A stretch of DNA of 64,000 nt, from positions 4,598,001 to 4,662,000 of the forward strand of contig NZ_NETK01000001.1 in assembly GCF_002343915.1 (NCBI RefSeq). The letters run 5' to 3'. This DNA comes from Nannocystis exedens. Lineage in GTDB: Bacteria; Myxococcota_A; Polyangia; Nannocystales; Nannocystaceae. Shown here piece by piece: positions 54,966-64,000 of this stretch. The notes under the pieces were generated by a model. That model saw only the letters and a list, made by a program, of their open reading frames with translations. It searched no databases and was not told where the DNA came from. A program made the translations under genes and the position numbers. Within the stretch, counting starts at the first letter, position 1, and each line of letters opens with the position of its first letter.

Positions 54966-56257
54966 ATGCTACGCGAGATCTGGCACGTGACGCGCTACCC
55001 GGTAACATGGGTTCTGAGCCCCTTCGTCGCCGCTCTCGTCGGCTGCACGCCCGACGATGCTGCCTGCATCGAGGGCGCGCAATTGTGGCAGTCGCCTCCC
55101 CCCGGTCTCCTGTGCGTGCGCGGGGACCTGGTGGTGCAACATCGAGGGCCGGAAGAACTGGCGGTGTTGGCCCGCATCGAGTCGATTGAAGGTTCCCTGG
55201 TCGTCCACGACGACCCGGCGCTCGCGGAGCTCCCCGCCTGGCCGGCGCTGGTCAGCATCGGCGGTTCGCTCTCGATCTCGCACAACGCCGCCCTGACCGC
55301 GGTGCGTGGCTTTCCTGTCCTCGAGGACCTGTCCGGAGGGCTCTACGTGGCGGAGAACCCGGCGCTGGTCGAGCTGGAGCTGGGCGACGGCGTGACGACC
55401 ATCGATTCGGTGTTCGTCACCCTGAATCCGTCGCTGGCCGAGCTCCGGGGTCTTGCGAATCTGACCGACGTCACGGGCGATTTTCGCGTCACCCACGACG
55501 CCGGCCTGCTCACCCTCGAGCTGCCCGCTCTCCGCGACGTCGGCGGCGACCTCCTGATCACCGAGAACCCCGGCCTGCGCTCCGTCGAGCTGCCGGCGCT
55601 CCGGTCGGTCGAGACGCTCTCGATCGTCGCCAACGCGTCACTCGAAAGCCTCGCCGGGTTCTCTGCCCTGGAAGAGGTGACGGCCGCGCTGATCGAGGAC
55701 AATGACGCCCTCGAGCAGATCCACTGGGCCACGCCAGGGACGGCCTGGCTCATGATCGCGGCCAACGCGAGGCTTGAACGGATCGACGGCGCCGCGTCCG
55801 CGCTCGCCGTCGATGGTCGTCTGCACATCGCGCTCAACCCCGCGCTGCAGTCGGTGACGGGCTTCGCCGCCGTCGAGTCGCTCGCCGGCCTGACCATCGA
55901 GGAGAACGAGGCGCTGCCCGAGCTCGCCGCTTCCCCGCCCTGAAGCGCATCGACGAGCTGGCGATCGCCCGCAACGCCGCATTCATCGGTCCGGACGCGT
56001 GGTTTCCCGCGCTCGCCGAGGTATCGGGGAACCTGTCGTTGTACGGCAACGTATCGCTGCTGCCGGCCACGGTCGACTCGCTGCTCGCGCGAATCATCGT
56101 CGGCGGCGACATTCGGGTCGGCGACAACCTCGGCGAGGACACCGTGCTGGATCCGTGCCCTTGGCCGGGAGACGGTATCTGTGACGCCGCTCAGGGCTGG
56201 CTCGGCCGCGGCACCGAACTCTGCGTCATCGACCTGGAAGATTGCGGCACCGTATGA
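54966..56257 (+). pseudogene. Frameshifted leucine-rich-repeat lipoprotein gene
   Basis: ATG 54966 gives a lipoprotein (lipobox VGC) with 11 or 12 LRR-like repeats such as LERIDGAASALAVDGRLHIA, ending early at 55941-55943. One base is missing near 55930: in the next frame the protein goes on FPALKRIDELAIARNAAF, LYGNVSLLPATVDSLLARII, and a Cys-rich end DPCPWPGDGICDAA to 56257. So one gene, about 430 residues, broken once. The restored stop overlaps the next start by ATGA, supporting this reading. Similar in kind to the LRR lipoprotein at 41686. Confidence 0.75.
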
Positions 56258-57333
56258 GAACGCACGCACACGCCGAGCATTTTCTCCTCATCGTCGCTGC
56301 CAGCCTCTCGGCTGCGTCCTGTGACGCGAGCTCCGGCGCGAATCATCCCCATCAATACGCCGAGTTCTCGTTCGAGAACGACACGAGATCGCTCTGCGCC
56401 GGGAGCGAGATCCACCTGAATTCCTATTTTGAGCGCGCTTTCAAGTTCCTCGACATCGCCGCACCCACCGACTTTTCCGTGCCGGTGCGAGTGACGAACG
56501 AGATTCCGTGTCCCTGGCGTGCCTGCTATCAACCTGATCGAAGAGCAGTGTACATCGCCGATCTTGACGCGCCCGGAGATCGCACTGGCGCCGTCCTGCG
56601 CCACGAATTGACCCATGCAATCATTGATCGGTTCTGGGGCCAGGGCTTGCCCTTTCTCGAAGAAGGCCTCGCCGAGTCGCTGTCGCGGACCCTCGACCGC
56701 GCGCCGCCGCCGGCGCCCGAGCCCGTGGGCGACATGTTGGACCGCGTCCCCGCCGAGGTCGACTACACCGCCGCCGCCTACTTCACCCGGTTCCTCATCG
56801 ACACGCGCGGTCTGGCGCGCTTCAAGCGATTGTTTCAGCAGTCCCTCGGCCGCTCGCGCGCGGAGATCGAGGCGCTCGTGGCGAGCATCTACGGCGAGAG
56901 CTTCGTGGCGCTCGAGGCCGAGTATCTGTCCGGCCCGGCGCGCTGCCAATATCAGCTCGACGTCTGCGAGCTGGAACTTGCCGCTGCGGTCGGAGACCGC
57001 TTCCACGTCACGCGAGCCGCCTCGTGCGACGACCCCGACTTCTACGGCAGCGAGGGCGACGACGACCTCGACATCGCCGCCCAGCAGACGATCGCGATCG
57101 AGTCCGGCGGGACGTATCGCCTGCAGATCGCTTACGACGTGCCCCCGCTGTCGACGGAATATCCGCGCTCTCAGGTCATTTTGACTCGCTGCGGCGATTG
57201 CGACGAGCAGTCGTCACGCACGTTCCGGCAGACGGACGAGGAATTGCAGCTCGAGGCCGGCATCTACGCCCTCGAGATCGTCATGCCATTCGACACCGTG
57301 GTGACGATCGACCTTCGGCGGGTCGACCCATGA
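56254..57333 (+). CDS. Gluzincin-type metallopeptidase-like lipoprotein
   Basis: 359 residues from ATG 56254, overlapping the LRR gene by ATGA. Signal peptide ends SLSAASC. The zinc site HELTHAIIDRF is near residue 117, and FLEEGLAESLSR 18 residues on gives the third ligand Glu, as in MA-clan (gluzincin) peptidases. VDYTAAAYFTRFLIDTRG follows. The C-terminal 130 residues form a beta domain with CDDPDFYGSEGDDDLD and CGDCDEQSS. Likely secreted or surface-bound protease acting with its lipoprotein neighbour. Confidence 0.75.
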   Translation: MRTHAHAEHFLLIVAASLSAASCDASSGANHPHQYAEFSFENDTRSLCAGSEIHLNSYFERAFKFLDIAAPTDFSVPVRVTNEIPCPWRACYQPDRRAVYIADLDAPGDRTGAVLRHELTHAIIDRFWGQGLPFLEEGLAESLSRTLDRAPPPAPEPVGDMLDRVPAEVDYTAAAYFTRFLIDTRGLARFKRLFQQSLGRSRAEIEALVASIYGESFVALEAEYLSGPARCQYQLDVCELELAAAVGDRFHVTRAASCDDPDFYGSEGDDDLDIAAQQTIAIESGGTYRLQIAYDVPPLSTEYPRSQVILTRCGDCDEQSSRTFRQTDEELQLEAGIYALEIVMPFDTVVTIDLRRVDP

Positions 57334-57422
57334 CGCTGGCCCGATCGAGGGGGTATCGAACGCCGTCGACGCCAGGCGCACACCGCGCGGCCGCGGCTTG
57401 CATGAACTCTCGCCGCCTGCGG

Positions 57423-57428
57423 TAAGCT
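57423..57428 (+). promoter_or_regulatory. TAAGCT box, 7 nt before pepP
   Basis: TAAGCT ends seven bases before the pepP ATG and matches the CPBP box exactly. No Shine-Dalgarno sequence. Likely leaderless. Confidence 0.6.
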
Positions 57429-57435
57429 CCCGGTC

Positions 57436-58860
57436 ATGTCCGTCCTCGTCCCGCCGCAGCCGGCCGCGGTCTACGTCTCTCGCCGCTCGCGACTCTCGCG
57501 CGCCCTCGCCGGCGAGCCCGCGATCTTCTTCGCCGGCGACCTCGTCCCGCGCAACTACGCGGCCAACACCTACCCGTACCGCGCGCACAGCCACTTCCTC
57601 TACTTCACCGGCGTCCACTGGCCGGGCGCGGTGCTGCTGGGCAGCGGTGACGGGTGGGAGATCTTCGCCGCGCCGCCGGCGCCGGACGATCCGTTGTGGA
57701 TCGGTCCGAGCGCCACCTGGGACGAGCTGCAGGCGGCCACCGGGGTGCGGAAGATCCGCCCGCTCGGCGAGCTGCGGACCGCGCTCGACTCCTTGCGCGG
57801 CGTCGCCACGCTGCCGGCCGTCCACCCGCGCACGCGGGCGCGGCAGGCCTCGCTGCTCGGGCGGCCGTGGGGCGCGCACGACGAGGCCGAGTCGGGGACC
57901 GTCGCGCTCGCGGGCAAGGACGCCGAGCTCGCCGAGGCGGTGATCTCGTTGCGCCTGCAACATGACGCGCCGGCGCTCGAGCTGCTGCGTCAGTCCGCGG
58001 AGGGCGCCCGCGCCGGTCACCTCGCCGGCATGGCGGCGACGCGGCCGGGGCGGCGCGAGAGCGACGTGCGGGCCGCGATCGAGGCGGAGTTCGCCGCGCG
58101 CGGCATGACCCCGGCCTACGGCAGCATCGTCACCGTCCACGGCGAGGTCTTGCACAACGAGCACAGTCATCACCCGCTGCGGGCCGGCGATCTCCTGCTC
58201 GCCGACTGCGGCGCCGACTGTCACGGCTGGGCCAGCGACGTCACGCGCACCTGGCCGGTCTCGGGCGCGTGGAGTCCGACACAGCGCGCGCTCTACGACC
58301 TGGTGCTGCAGGCCAACCAGGACGCGACGGCGATGGTGCGTCCGGGGGTCCGGTACCGCGACATCCACCTCCGCGCCAGCCTCACGCTGGCCCGCGGCCT
58401 CGTCGACCTGGGGATCTTCCGCGGCGATCCCGAGGGCCTGGTCGAGCGGGGTGCGCACGCCCTGTTCTTCCCGCACGGCGTCGGGCATCTCCTCGGGCTC
58501 GACGTCCACGACATGGAAGATCTCGGCGACCGCGCCGGCTACGCCCCGGGTCGGGCCCGGAGCCGCCAGTTCGGCACCTGCTACCTCCGCCTCGACCGCG
58601 ACCTGGCGCCCGGCATGCTCGTCACCATCGAGCCCGGGCTCTACCTGGTCCCGGCGATCCTCGGCGACAGGGCCCTGTGCGGCCCCTTCGAGGCCGATCT
58701 GGACCGCGAGCGCCTGGCCGCCTACGCCGACGTCCGCGGGATCCGGATCGAGGACGACGTCCTGTGCACCGAGGCCGGCCCGGACGTCCTCACGGCCGCC
58801 ATCCCCCGCGACGCCGACGCGGTCGCGGCCCTGGTCGGTGCGCCGCGGGACGCGGACTGA
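57436..58860 (+). CDS. pepP: Xaa-Pro aminopeptidase (M24B)
   Basis: 474 residues. The N-terminal creatinase-like domain has RNYAANTYPYRAHSHFLYFTG, typical of AMP N-terminal domains. The pita-bread catalytic domain has metal ligands in LLADCGADCHG (Asp), WASDVTRTW (Asp), FFPHGVGHLLGLDVHD (His), VTIEPGLY (Glu) and RIEDDVL (Glu). It removes N-terminal residues preceding proline, with two Mn or Co ions. It stands alone; no operon partner. Confidence 0.93.
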   Translation: MSVLVPPQPAAVYVSRRSRLSRALAGEPAIFFAGDLVPRNYAANTYPYRAHSHFLYFTGVHWPGAVLLGSGDGWEIFAAPPAPDDPLWIGPSATWDELQAATGVRKIRPLGELRTALDSLRGVATLPAVHPRTRARQASLLGRPWGAHDEAESGTVALAGKDAELAEAVISLRLQHDAPALELLRQSAEGARAGHLAGMAATRPGRRESDVRAAIEAEFAARGMTPAYGSIVTVHGEVLHNEHSHHPLRAGDLLLADCGADCHGWASDVTRTWPVSGAWSPTQRALYDLVLQANQDATAMVRPGVRYRDIHLRASLTLARGLVDLGIFRGDPEGLVERGAHALFFPHGVGHLLGLDVHDMEDLGDRAGYAPGRARSRQFGTCYLRLDRDLAPGMLVTIEPGLYLVPAILGDRALCGPFEADLDRERLAAYADVRGIRIEDDVLCTEAGPDVLTAAIPRDADAVAALVGAPRDAD

Positions 58861-59068
58861 AGCCCCGCCCCGGCCCCCTGTTCGGCCGTACAGCCCCGAA
58901 TCGGCCCCGCCCGCCCGCCCCCGCCCGCTTCCGCCCCTCCGCCGGTCACCCCCCTGCGGCCGCGTCCGCCGGGCGGATGCGCGGTTTGTTTGCCCTGGCG
59001 CGTAGTCAGCGCTAACTCCTCGTGTTACTTTGCCCCGGCGCCCCTCGCAGGCGTCCTAGGAGTCGACG

Positions 59069-60559
59069 ATGCACCTCCGCCCCCTCGTCCTTACCACCGC
59101 CTTCCTCACCAGCGCCCTCGTCGGTTGTTCGCGCGACGAGTTCGCGCCGTGGGGCTTCGCCGAGGACGTCTCGCTCGAGTGTGCCAACCCGGCGCGCGGG
59201 CAGGTCGGCGTGCCCTACTCGTACACGCCCACGGTGGACGGCGTGGCGCCCTTCACGTTCTCGGTCGACCCGAGCACGCCGCTGCCTCCCGGCCTGACGA
59301 TCGACGAGAGCACCGGCACGATCTCCGGCACGCCCACGGCCGAGGGCATGTATCCGCTCAAGGTCGTCGTCGTCGACGCGCGCGACGTGCAGTCGGTCAT
59401 CACCTGCGGCGACATCGTCATCGACGCGGGCGCCGGCATCGACTGCCGCGACGAGAGCGTCGCCCCCGGCGACATCCCCGACGGCTTCGTCGGCCTCGTC
59501 TACAACTACGAGCCCACCGCCGTCGGCGGCCGCCCGCCGTACACCAACTGGACCGACGGCGGCACGCTGCCCGCGGGCCTCACGATCGACCCGGCCACCG
59601 GCGTCATCTCCGGCACGCCCGAGGTCGCCGGCATCTCCAACGTCACGCTGACGGTCACCGACGCCGACGGCCAGGAGATCACGAGCGAGTGCGGCGTCCT
59701 CGAGATCCGCGACCCGATCCAGGTCGACACCGACTCGCTGCTGGCCGCCTATCCCGACGGCTGCATCACCTACGGCGAGGACCTCGACGGCCTGATCGCC
59801 AAGGGCATCGTCATCCCGGTCAAGGACGCGACGACCCCGCCGACCTGCTCGCTGGTCGCCGGCCGCGGCAACGGCAGCCGCAACTTCGACGGCGACGCGA
59901 ACACGCCCGACAGCTTCCCGCCGGGCATCTCGGTCAGCGCCGACACCTGCGAGCTCTCGGGCACCATCGACAGCAAGCTCCGCTTCGGCGCCTACGCGTG
60001 GATCACCACCATCGAGCAGTCGGGCACCAAGGCCTACCTGCCGTACTGCGCCCCGTAGGACGTCCAGGCCGGCACCGCTTACGGCGTGCAGCGCCAGGAC
60101 GGCGGCACCGACAAGACCCTGTCGCCGGGCCACATCGTGTTCGACCTCGAGGCCGCCGACCCGCCGACCTTCACCTTCGGCACCGACGCGCCCGACCCGC
60201 AGGTCACGGTCACGTACACCGAGGACTGCCAGGGCAGCTGCTTCTACGCCTACATCTTCTCGTACAACGCGCTGTCGGCGGCCGCTTCGGTCAGCGCCAG
60301 CCCGTCGGCGAAGTTCCCGGCGATGGGCTTCGACGGCTTCACCCACGCCATCCGCGTCACCGAGAGCGACGAGACCTTCCTGCGCAACTACGGCAACCGG
60401 GCCTTCGTCACCAACATCAGCTTCGACTACTGCATGGCGCAGAACGACCAGGACTGCGGCAACAACGAGGCCGACCCGAACGCCAAGGCGGCGCTGATCC
60501 GGGCCAACGGCGACGGCAGCAACTACGAGTTCGGGCTGATCATCCTGCCCCAGAACTGA
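59069..60559 (+). pseudogene. Ig-like (He_PIG) lipoprotein interrupted by one TAG
   Basis: ATG 59069 follows AGGAG. The signal peptide ends LVGC. Two putative Ig repeats read GVPYSYTPTVDGVAPFTF with LPPGLTIDESTGTISGTPT, and the matching VGLVYNYEPTAVGGRPPY with LPAGLTIDPATGVISGTPE. At 60056-60058 an in-frame TAG follows YLPYCAP, and the same frame then continues without a break (DVQAGTAYGVQRQDGG ... GFDGFTHAIRV) to 60559. Codon use is alike on both sides, so a full protein of 496 residues was cut to 329 by one nonsense change. Confidence 0.78.
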
Positions 60560-60587
60560 GCCCCACGGGGCCGACGCCATCCAACCC

Positions 60588-63100
60588 TTGAGCACACAAG
60601 ACAGTCGCGGCGGCGGAGCTGCAGGGCTCCGCGACCGAAGGGTCGCCCGGGTGCTCGACCGCGAGATCTCTCCGGTCTGGCACGATCGTTTCGCGCGGCT
60701 CATCGTCCGCAACCTGCCCAACCTGCCCGAGGTGCTCGCGCTCGACATCCACTGCGGGACCGGGCGCGGCACGGGCGAGCTGCTGCATCGGTTGGGCGCG
60801 GGCGCGAAGATCCTGGCGATCGACCCCGACGAGGGCGCGCTCGAGCTGGCGAAGACGCGGATCCGCCCCGAGTGGAAGAACCGGGTCTACTTCAAGCCCG
60901 GCCACTTCGACGACGTCACGGCGATGGCCGACGACAGCTACAACCTCGTCGTCGCCAACCTGGTGCTCGGCGAGTCGGTCGACCTCGAGCCGGCGCTGGG
61001 CGAGATGATCCGGGTGTGCAAGATCGGCGGCCGGATCCTCGCCACCGTGCCGCTGCACGGCACCTGGGAAGAGGTCGAGGACATCTTCGCGGAGATCTTG
61101 CGCGACGCCGGGATGACCGCGGCGCTGCGTCGACTCGAGGCGCTGCGGGCGATCCGGCCGACCGGGCCGCAGCTCGGCAAGATGCTGCGCAACCTCGGCG
61201 CGGTCGAGGACGACTACGTCATCGAGCACGAGCGCTTTCAGCTGTTGTTTCCCAGCGGCCGCGAGTTCCTGTTCGCCCCGGTCATCGAGCACGGCCCGCT
61301 GCAGATGTGGAAGGCCGTGATCGGCAAGGACGGCGCCCCGCAGGAGCTGTTCTGGCGGCTCAAGGAGGCGATCGACACCTACTACGCCGGCCACGTCCTC
61401 GCGGTCACGGTCCACGCGGGGCTGATCCACGTCGAGGTCGCCAAGGGCACCGCGCGGCCCGGCCCGCGGCTGGCGGCGCGGTTCTGGCGGCACTACCCCG
61501 AGCTCGACAAGCTGTGGGGCGGCCTCGCCGTCGGCTACGCCCGCGTCTCCGACCCGATCCTCCCGTTCAGCGAGTCCGACGTCAGCGACTTCGACCTCGA
61601 CATCGACCTCGACGAGTCCGACCCGCGGCGGCGCACCGGCGCCATGCGGGCGTTGCGGCAGACCGGCCGCCAGGCGGTCGTCGAGACCCCGTCGCCCGAG
61701 GACTTCGGCCTGCGCTTCCGCGAGAGCTCCGAGGTGCGCCCGCTCGACGCCGAGTCCTCCGGCCTGCGCGCGCGTGTGCCGGGCTCCGAGGCCTCGGGCT
61801 TGCGGGCGCTGTCGCAGCTGCGCGACTCGGAGATCTCGTCGGTGCGCCCCGCCAGCACGTTCCGTCCGACCCCCGTGCCGGTCGACGAGGACGACTTCTC
61901 CGACCTCAACAACCCCGACACCCGCTCGCACAAGGTCGTCCCGCCCGCCCAGTCGCCCGCGCCGACCAGCGAGCCCGAAGAGGACCTGTCGCGCCTCGCC
62001 GAGACCGAGGACGACTTCTCCGAGCTCAACGACATCCCGCTGCTGCCCCGCCGGCAGAGCTCCGGCAGCCTGCGCCGCTCGCCCTCCGAGTCGTCCGCCA
62101 GCCGCCCGGTCCCCGCCGAGCTCAAGGGCGACGGCGAGAGCAGCGCCCACCGGGCCCTCGCCGAGCTGGCCCTTCGGCCAGGTGACTCCGCCACCGCCGG
62201 CCGCCGCCCGAGCGGCCCGATCCCCCAGCTCCGCCGCACCGAGCCCTCCGCCGGCCAGGCCGCCCGCCGCCCGATCTCCGGCCCCAACGCCGAGCCCGAC
62301 GCAGCCGCTTCCGGCAAGCGCCCGATCGCCGACGCCGAGTCCTCCGACCGGCGCCCCGTCGCCGACGCGGCCACCTCCGGCCGGCGCCCGATCGCCGACG
62401 CCGAGGCCTCCGGCAAGCGCCCCCTCGACGCCGAGACCTCCGACCGCCGCCCCGCCGTGGACGCTGCCGCCTCCGGCAAGCGGCCGGTCGCCGACGCCGA
62501 GGCCTCCGGCGCCCAACCCGTGCCCGACGCCGCCGCGTCCGGCCGGCGCGCCCTCTCCGACTCCGCTTCCGGCAAGCGCCCGCTACCGGACCTGCGCAAG
62601 CCGACCGACCCCGCCGCGCGGCCCTCGTCCGGCCCGACGGCGGCAGCCGACCCCTCGCCGACCGCGGCCGCGGCCCCGGAGATCCGCCGCCCCCCTCGGG
62701 TGCCCGCCCCGCCGCGGCCGAGCCCAGCGGGCCGCGCCCGGCCGCCAAGCCGGTCGCTCCGCCGGAGCCGCCCAAGCCCTCGCTGCCGTCGTTCCGCCTG
62801 CCCGAGCCGAAGGCCTCGGCCAGCGCCAGCGCCAGCGGCAGCATGTTCCGGCCGCCGACCTTCAAGCCGCCCGGCGAGGACAGCCTGCCGCCGGTGAAGA
62901 ACGCCTTCCGCCCGCCGCCGGGCCCGGCCGAGAGCGCCGCCGACGAGGAGGAGCCGGAGGAGATCGACGAGCTCGAGCCGGTCGACGAGCTCGAGCCCGA
63001 CGACGAGCCGGCCCCGGTCGTCACCGCCCCGCGGCCTCCGCCGCCCAAGGGCCCGCCTCCGCCGCGCCCGCCGAGCCTCAGCCCGGACAAGAAGAAGTGA
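60588..63100 (+). CDS. Methyltransferase-fold protein with long disordered tail, one frameshift
   Basis: Residues about 20-210 form a class I SAM methyltransferase fold (VLALDIHCGTGRGTGELL, ILAIDPDEGALELAK, NLVVANLVLGESVDL), and up to about 320 is globular. The remaining ~500 residues are Pro/Ser/Ala-rich, with acidic patches and repeats like DAEASGKRPIADAESSDRRP. The first frame stops at 62897, but a missing base in the C6 run at 62690-62695 moves it to the frame ending SPDKKK at 63100, whose stop overlaps the apbE start. Start is TTG 60588; GTG 60651 is an alternative. Possibly a regulator or scaffold with a slippery tract. Confidence 0.65.
62284..62600 (+). repeat. Tandem 11-13 codon repeats in tail
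   Basis: About ten imperfect copies of a unit coding (A)DAE(A/S)SGKRP(I/V), with GCCGACGCCGAGGCCTCCGG as the common DNA core. It lies upstream of the C6 frameshift site. Confidence 0.7.
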
Positions 63101-64000
63101 CCCGCCCCGCGCTCGCGGCCCTCGCCGTCCTCCTGCTCGCCTGCGGCCAGCCCCAGGGGACAGGTCCGAACAAACATGTCCCGAGTGACATGCCCGCAAA
63201 GACAGCCCCGGAGCCGGCCCCCGCGCCCGCGCCGGAGCGCGCGGGTCCGCCCGTGCGCAAGGACGGCACGATCTACGCCGAGACCCAGCAGATGGGCACG
63301 CGCGTCTCGATCAACGTCCACGTCGGCGAGCGCGCGCCGGCCGAGGCCGGGGCCGCGATCGAGGCCGCGTTCGCGGAGATCGAGCGCATCGAGCAGATCA
63401 TGAGCGAGTGGCGCCCGAGCAGCGAGCTGTCGCAGCTCAACGACGCCGCCGGCGGGCCGCTGCGCCCGCTCAGCCAGGAGCTATTCGACGTCCTGCAGCG
63501 CAGCAAGGAGATCGCCCAGGCCACCGGCGGCGCCTTCGACCCCACGTTCTACGCCGTCGGCCAGCTGTGGAAGTACGACCCGGGCAGCCGCCCGCCGACG
63601 CGCGAGGCGATCCTCGAGAAGCTGCCGCTGGTCGACTGGCGCTCGATCGAGCTCGACGCGACCACGCGCAGCGGTCGCCTGGCCAGGCCGGGCATGAAGG
63701 TCGGCCTCGGCGCGATCGCCAAGGGCTACGCCGTCGACCGCGCCTCCACCGTCCTGCGCGAGCGCGGCTTCTCCGACCACATCGTCGAGGGCGGCGGCGA
63801 CACCTTCGTGTCCGGCACCAAGGGCGGCAAGACCTGGATGGTCGGCATCCAGCGCCCCGACGGCCCCGGCTCGGTCGCCGCCATCCCCGCCCGCGACCGG
63901 GCCGTCGTCACCTCCGGCGACTACCAGCGCTTCATCGAATTCGAGGGCGTCCGCTACTCGCACATCCTCGACCCGCGCACCGGCTTCCCCGTGCCCGAGG
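63097..64000 (+). CDS. apbE: FAD:protein FMN transferase (3' end outside window)
   Basis: GTG 63097 overlaps the previous stop (GTGA). Lipoprotein signal MRPALAALAVLLLAC-type (here VTRPALAALAVLLLACGQ). The ApbE domain has MGTRVSINVHV, AFDPTFYAVGQLW, VGLGAIAKGYAVDRAS and GGGDTFVSGTK, and ends in the window at SHILDPRTGFPVPE. ApbE moves FMN from FAD onto Thr of partner proteins such as NqrB/C and RnfG/D. A dyad-family copy (CATGTCC-CGAG-TGACATG, 63175-63192) codes the linker behind the lipobox. Confidence 0.93.
   Translation, partial: MTRPALAALAVLLLACGQPQGTGPNKHVPSDMPAKTAPEPAPAPAPERAGPPVRKDGTIYAETQQMGTRVSINVHVGERAPAEAGAAIEAAFAEIERIEQIMSEWRPSSELSQLNDAAGGPLRPLSQELFDVLQRSKEIAQATGGAFDPTFYAVGQLWKYDPGSRPPTREAILEKLPLVDWRSIELDATTRSGRLARPGMKVGLGAIAKGYAVDRASTVLRERGFSDHIVEGGGDTFVSGTKGGKTWMVGIQRPDGPGSVAAIPARDRAVVTSGDYQRFIEFEGVRYSHILDPRTGFPVPE

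Noticed and set aside
56039..56257. Independent 72-residue gene
   Set aside because: Repeat register and Cys-rich end continue the LRR lipoprotein after a frameshift.
62843..63100. Separate small proline-rich gene
   Set aside because: It continues the upstream protein after a one-base shift, and its stop is coupled to apbE, so I treat it as the tail of that gene.

Overview
The window is very GC-rich bacterial chromosome, densely coded on both strands, with no rRNA, tRNA, CRISPR array, transposase or phage gene that I can see. Gene content points to Myxococcota, most likely Nannocystales: many lipoproteins share one design (lipobox, long Thr/Ser/Gly-rich linker, then a Cys-rich, leucine-rich-repeat, Ig-like, ferritin-like or FG-GAP domain), and there is an AgmX/PglI-type protein, an FGE-sulfatase protein with a histone-like tail, PAS histidine kinases and a serine/threonine kinase remnant. 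The taxon is an inference from these families.

Layout. 0-7 kb: the 3' part of a PAS histidine kinase, a TIM-barrel amidohydrolase, a fused ABC permease-ATPase with degenerate copies of its own 3' end behind it, and an FG-GAP lipoprotein. 7-13 kb: a 56-residue peptide gene with a good ribosome site, a von Willebrand A lipoprotein, a beta-helix lipoprotein and an AgmX/PglI-like protein. 13-26 kb: epimerase, hybrid-less histidine kinase, cytochrome P450, homoserine dehydrogenase, a DUF1036-like protein, a macrodomain-ADP-ribosylglycohydrolase fusion, DUF4336, TetR, birA, nadC, and a HAD phosphatase with a CPBP protease. 26-30 kb: dnaG-rpoD with a strong terminator. 30-36 kb: small lipoproteins, TerC, the kinase remnant, the FGE/histone-tail protein, a tandem-repeat block, and ogt. 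36-43 kb: hemE, a redoxin-like lipoprotein, MscS, hpt-add, a leucine-rich-repeat lipoprotein. 43-50 kb: a decayed haem-protein gene, a tandem cyclase-like protein, lipoproteins, a ferritin-like lipoprotein, an orphan DNA methyltransferase with a TsaC/YciO protein. 50-64 kb: fba, a GT39-type membrane protein, a run of lipoprotein genes (three interrupted), a metallopeptidase, a Xaa-Pro aminopeptidase, a methyltransferase-like protein with a long disordered tail, and the start of apbE.

Three layers go beyond the gene list. First, a 16-bp dyad, (A/C)TGTCC-N4-GGACA(G/T), occurs seven times exactly, plus variants, both inside genes and between them. Second, about twelve genes have a TANNNT box 6-11 nt before the start codon and no Shine-Dalgarno sequence, which suggests leaderless transcription. 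Third, the interrupted genes are nearly all accessory surface or regulatory proteins, while the housekeeping genes beside them are intact.

Functional groupings supported by spacing: dnaG-rpoD (replication/transcription), hpt-add (purine salvage), hemE with the redoxin-like lipoprotein, ogt with a small lipoprotein, CPBP protease-HAD phosphatase, TsaC/YciO-DNA methyltransferase, and the methyltransferase-like protein with apbE. No single catabolic or biosynthetic cluster dominates the window.
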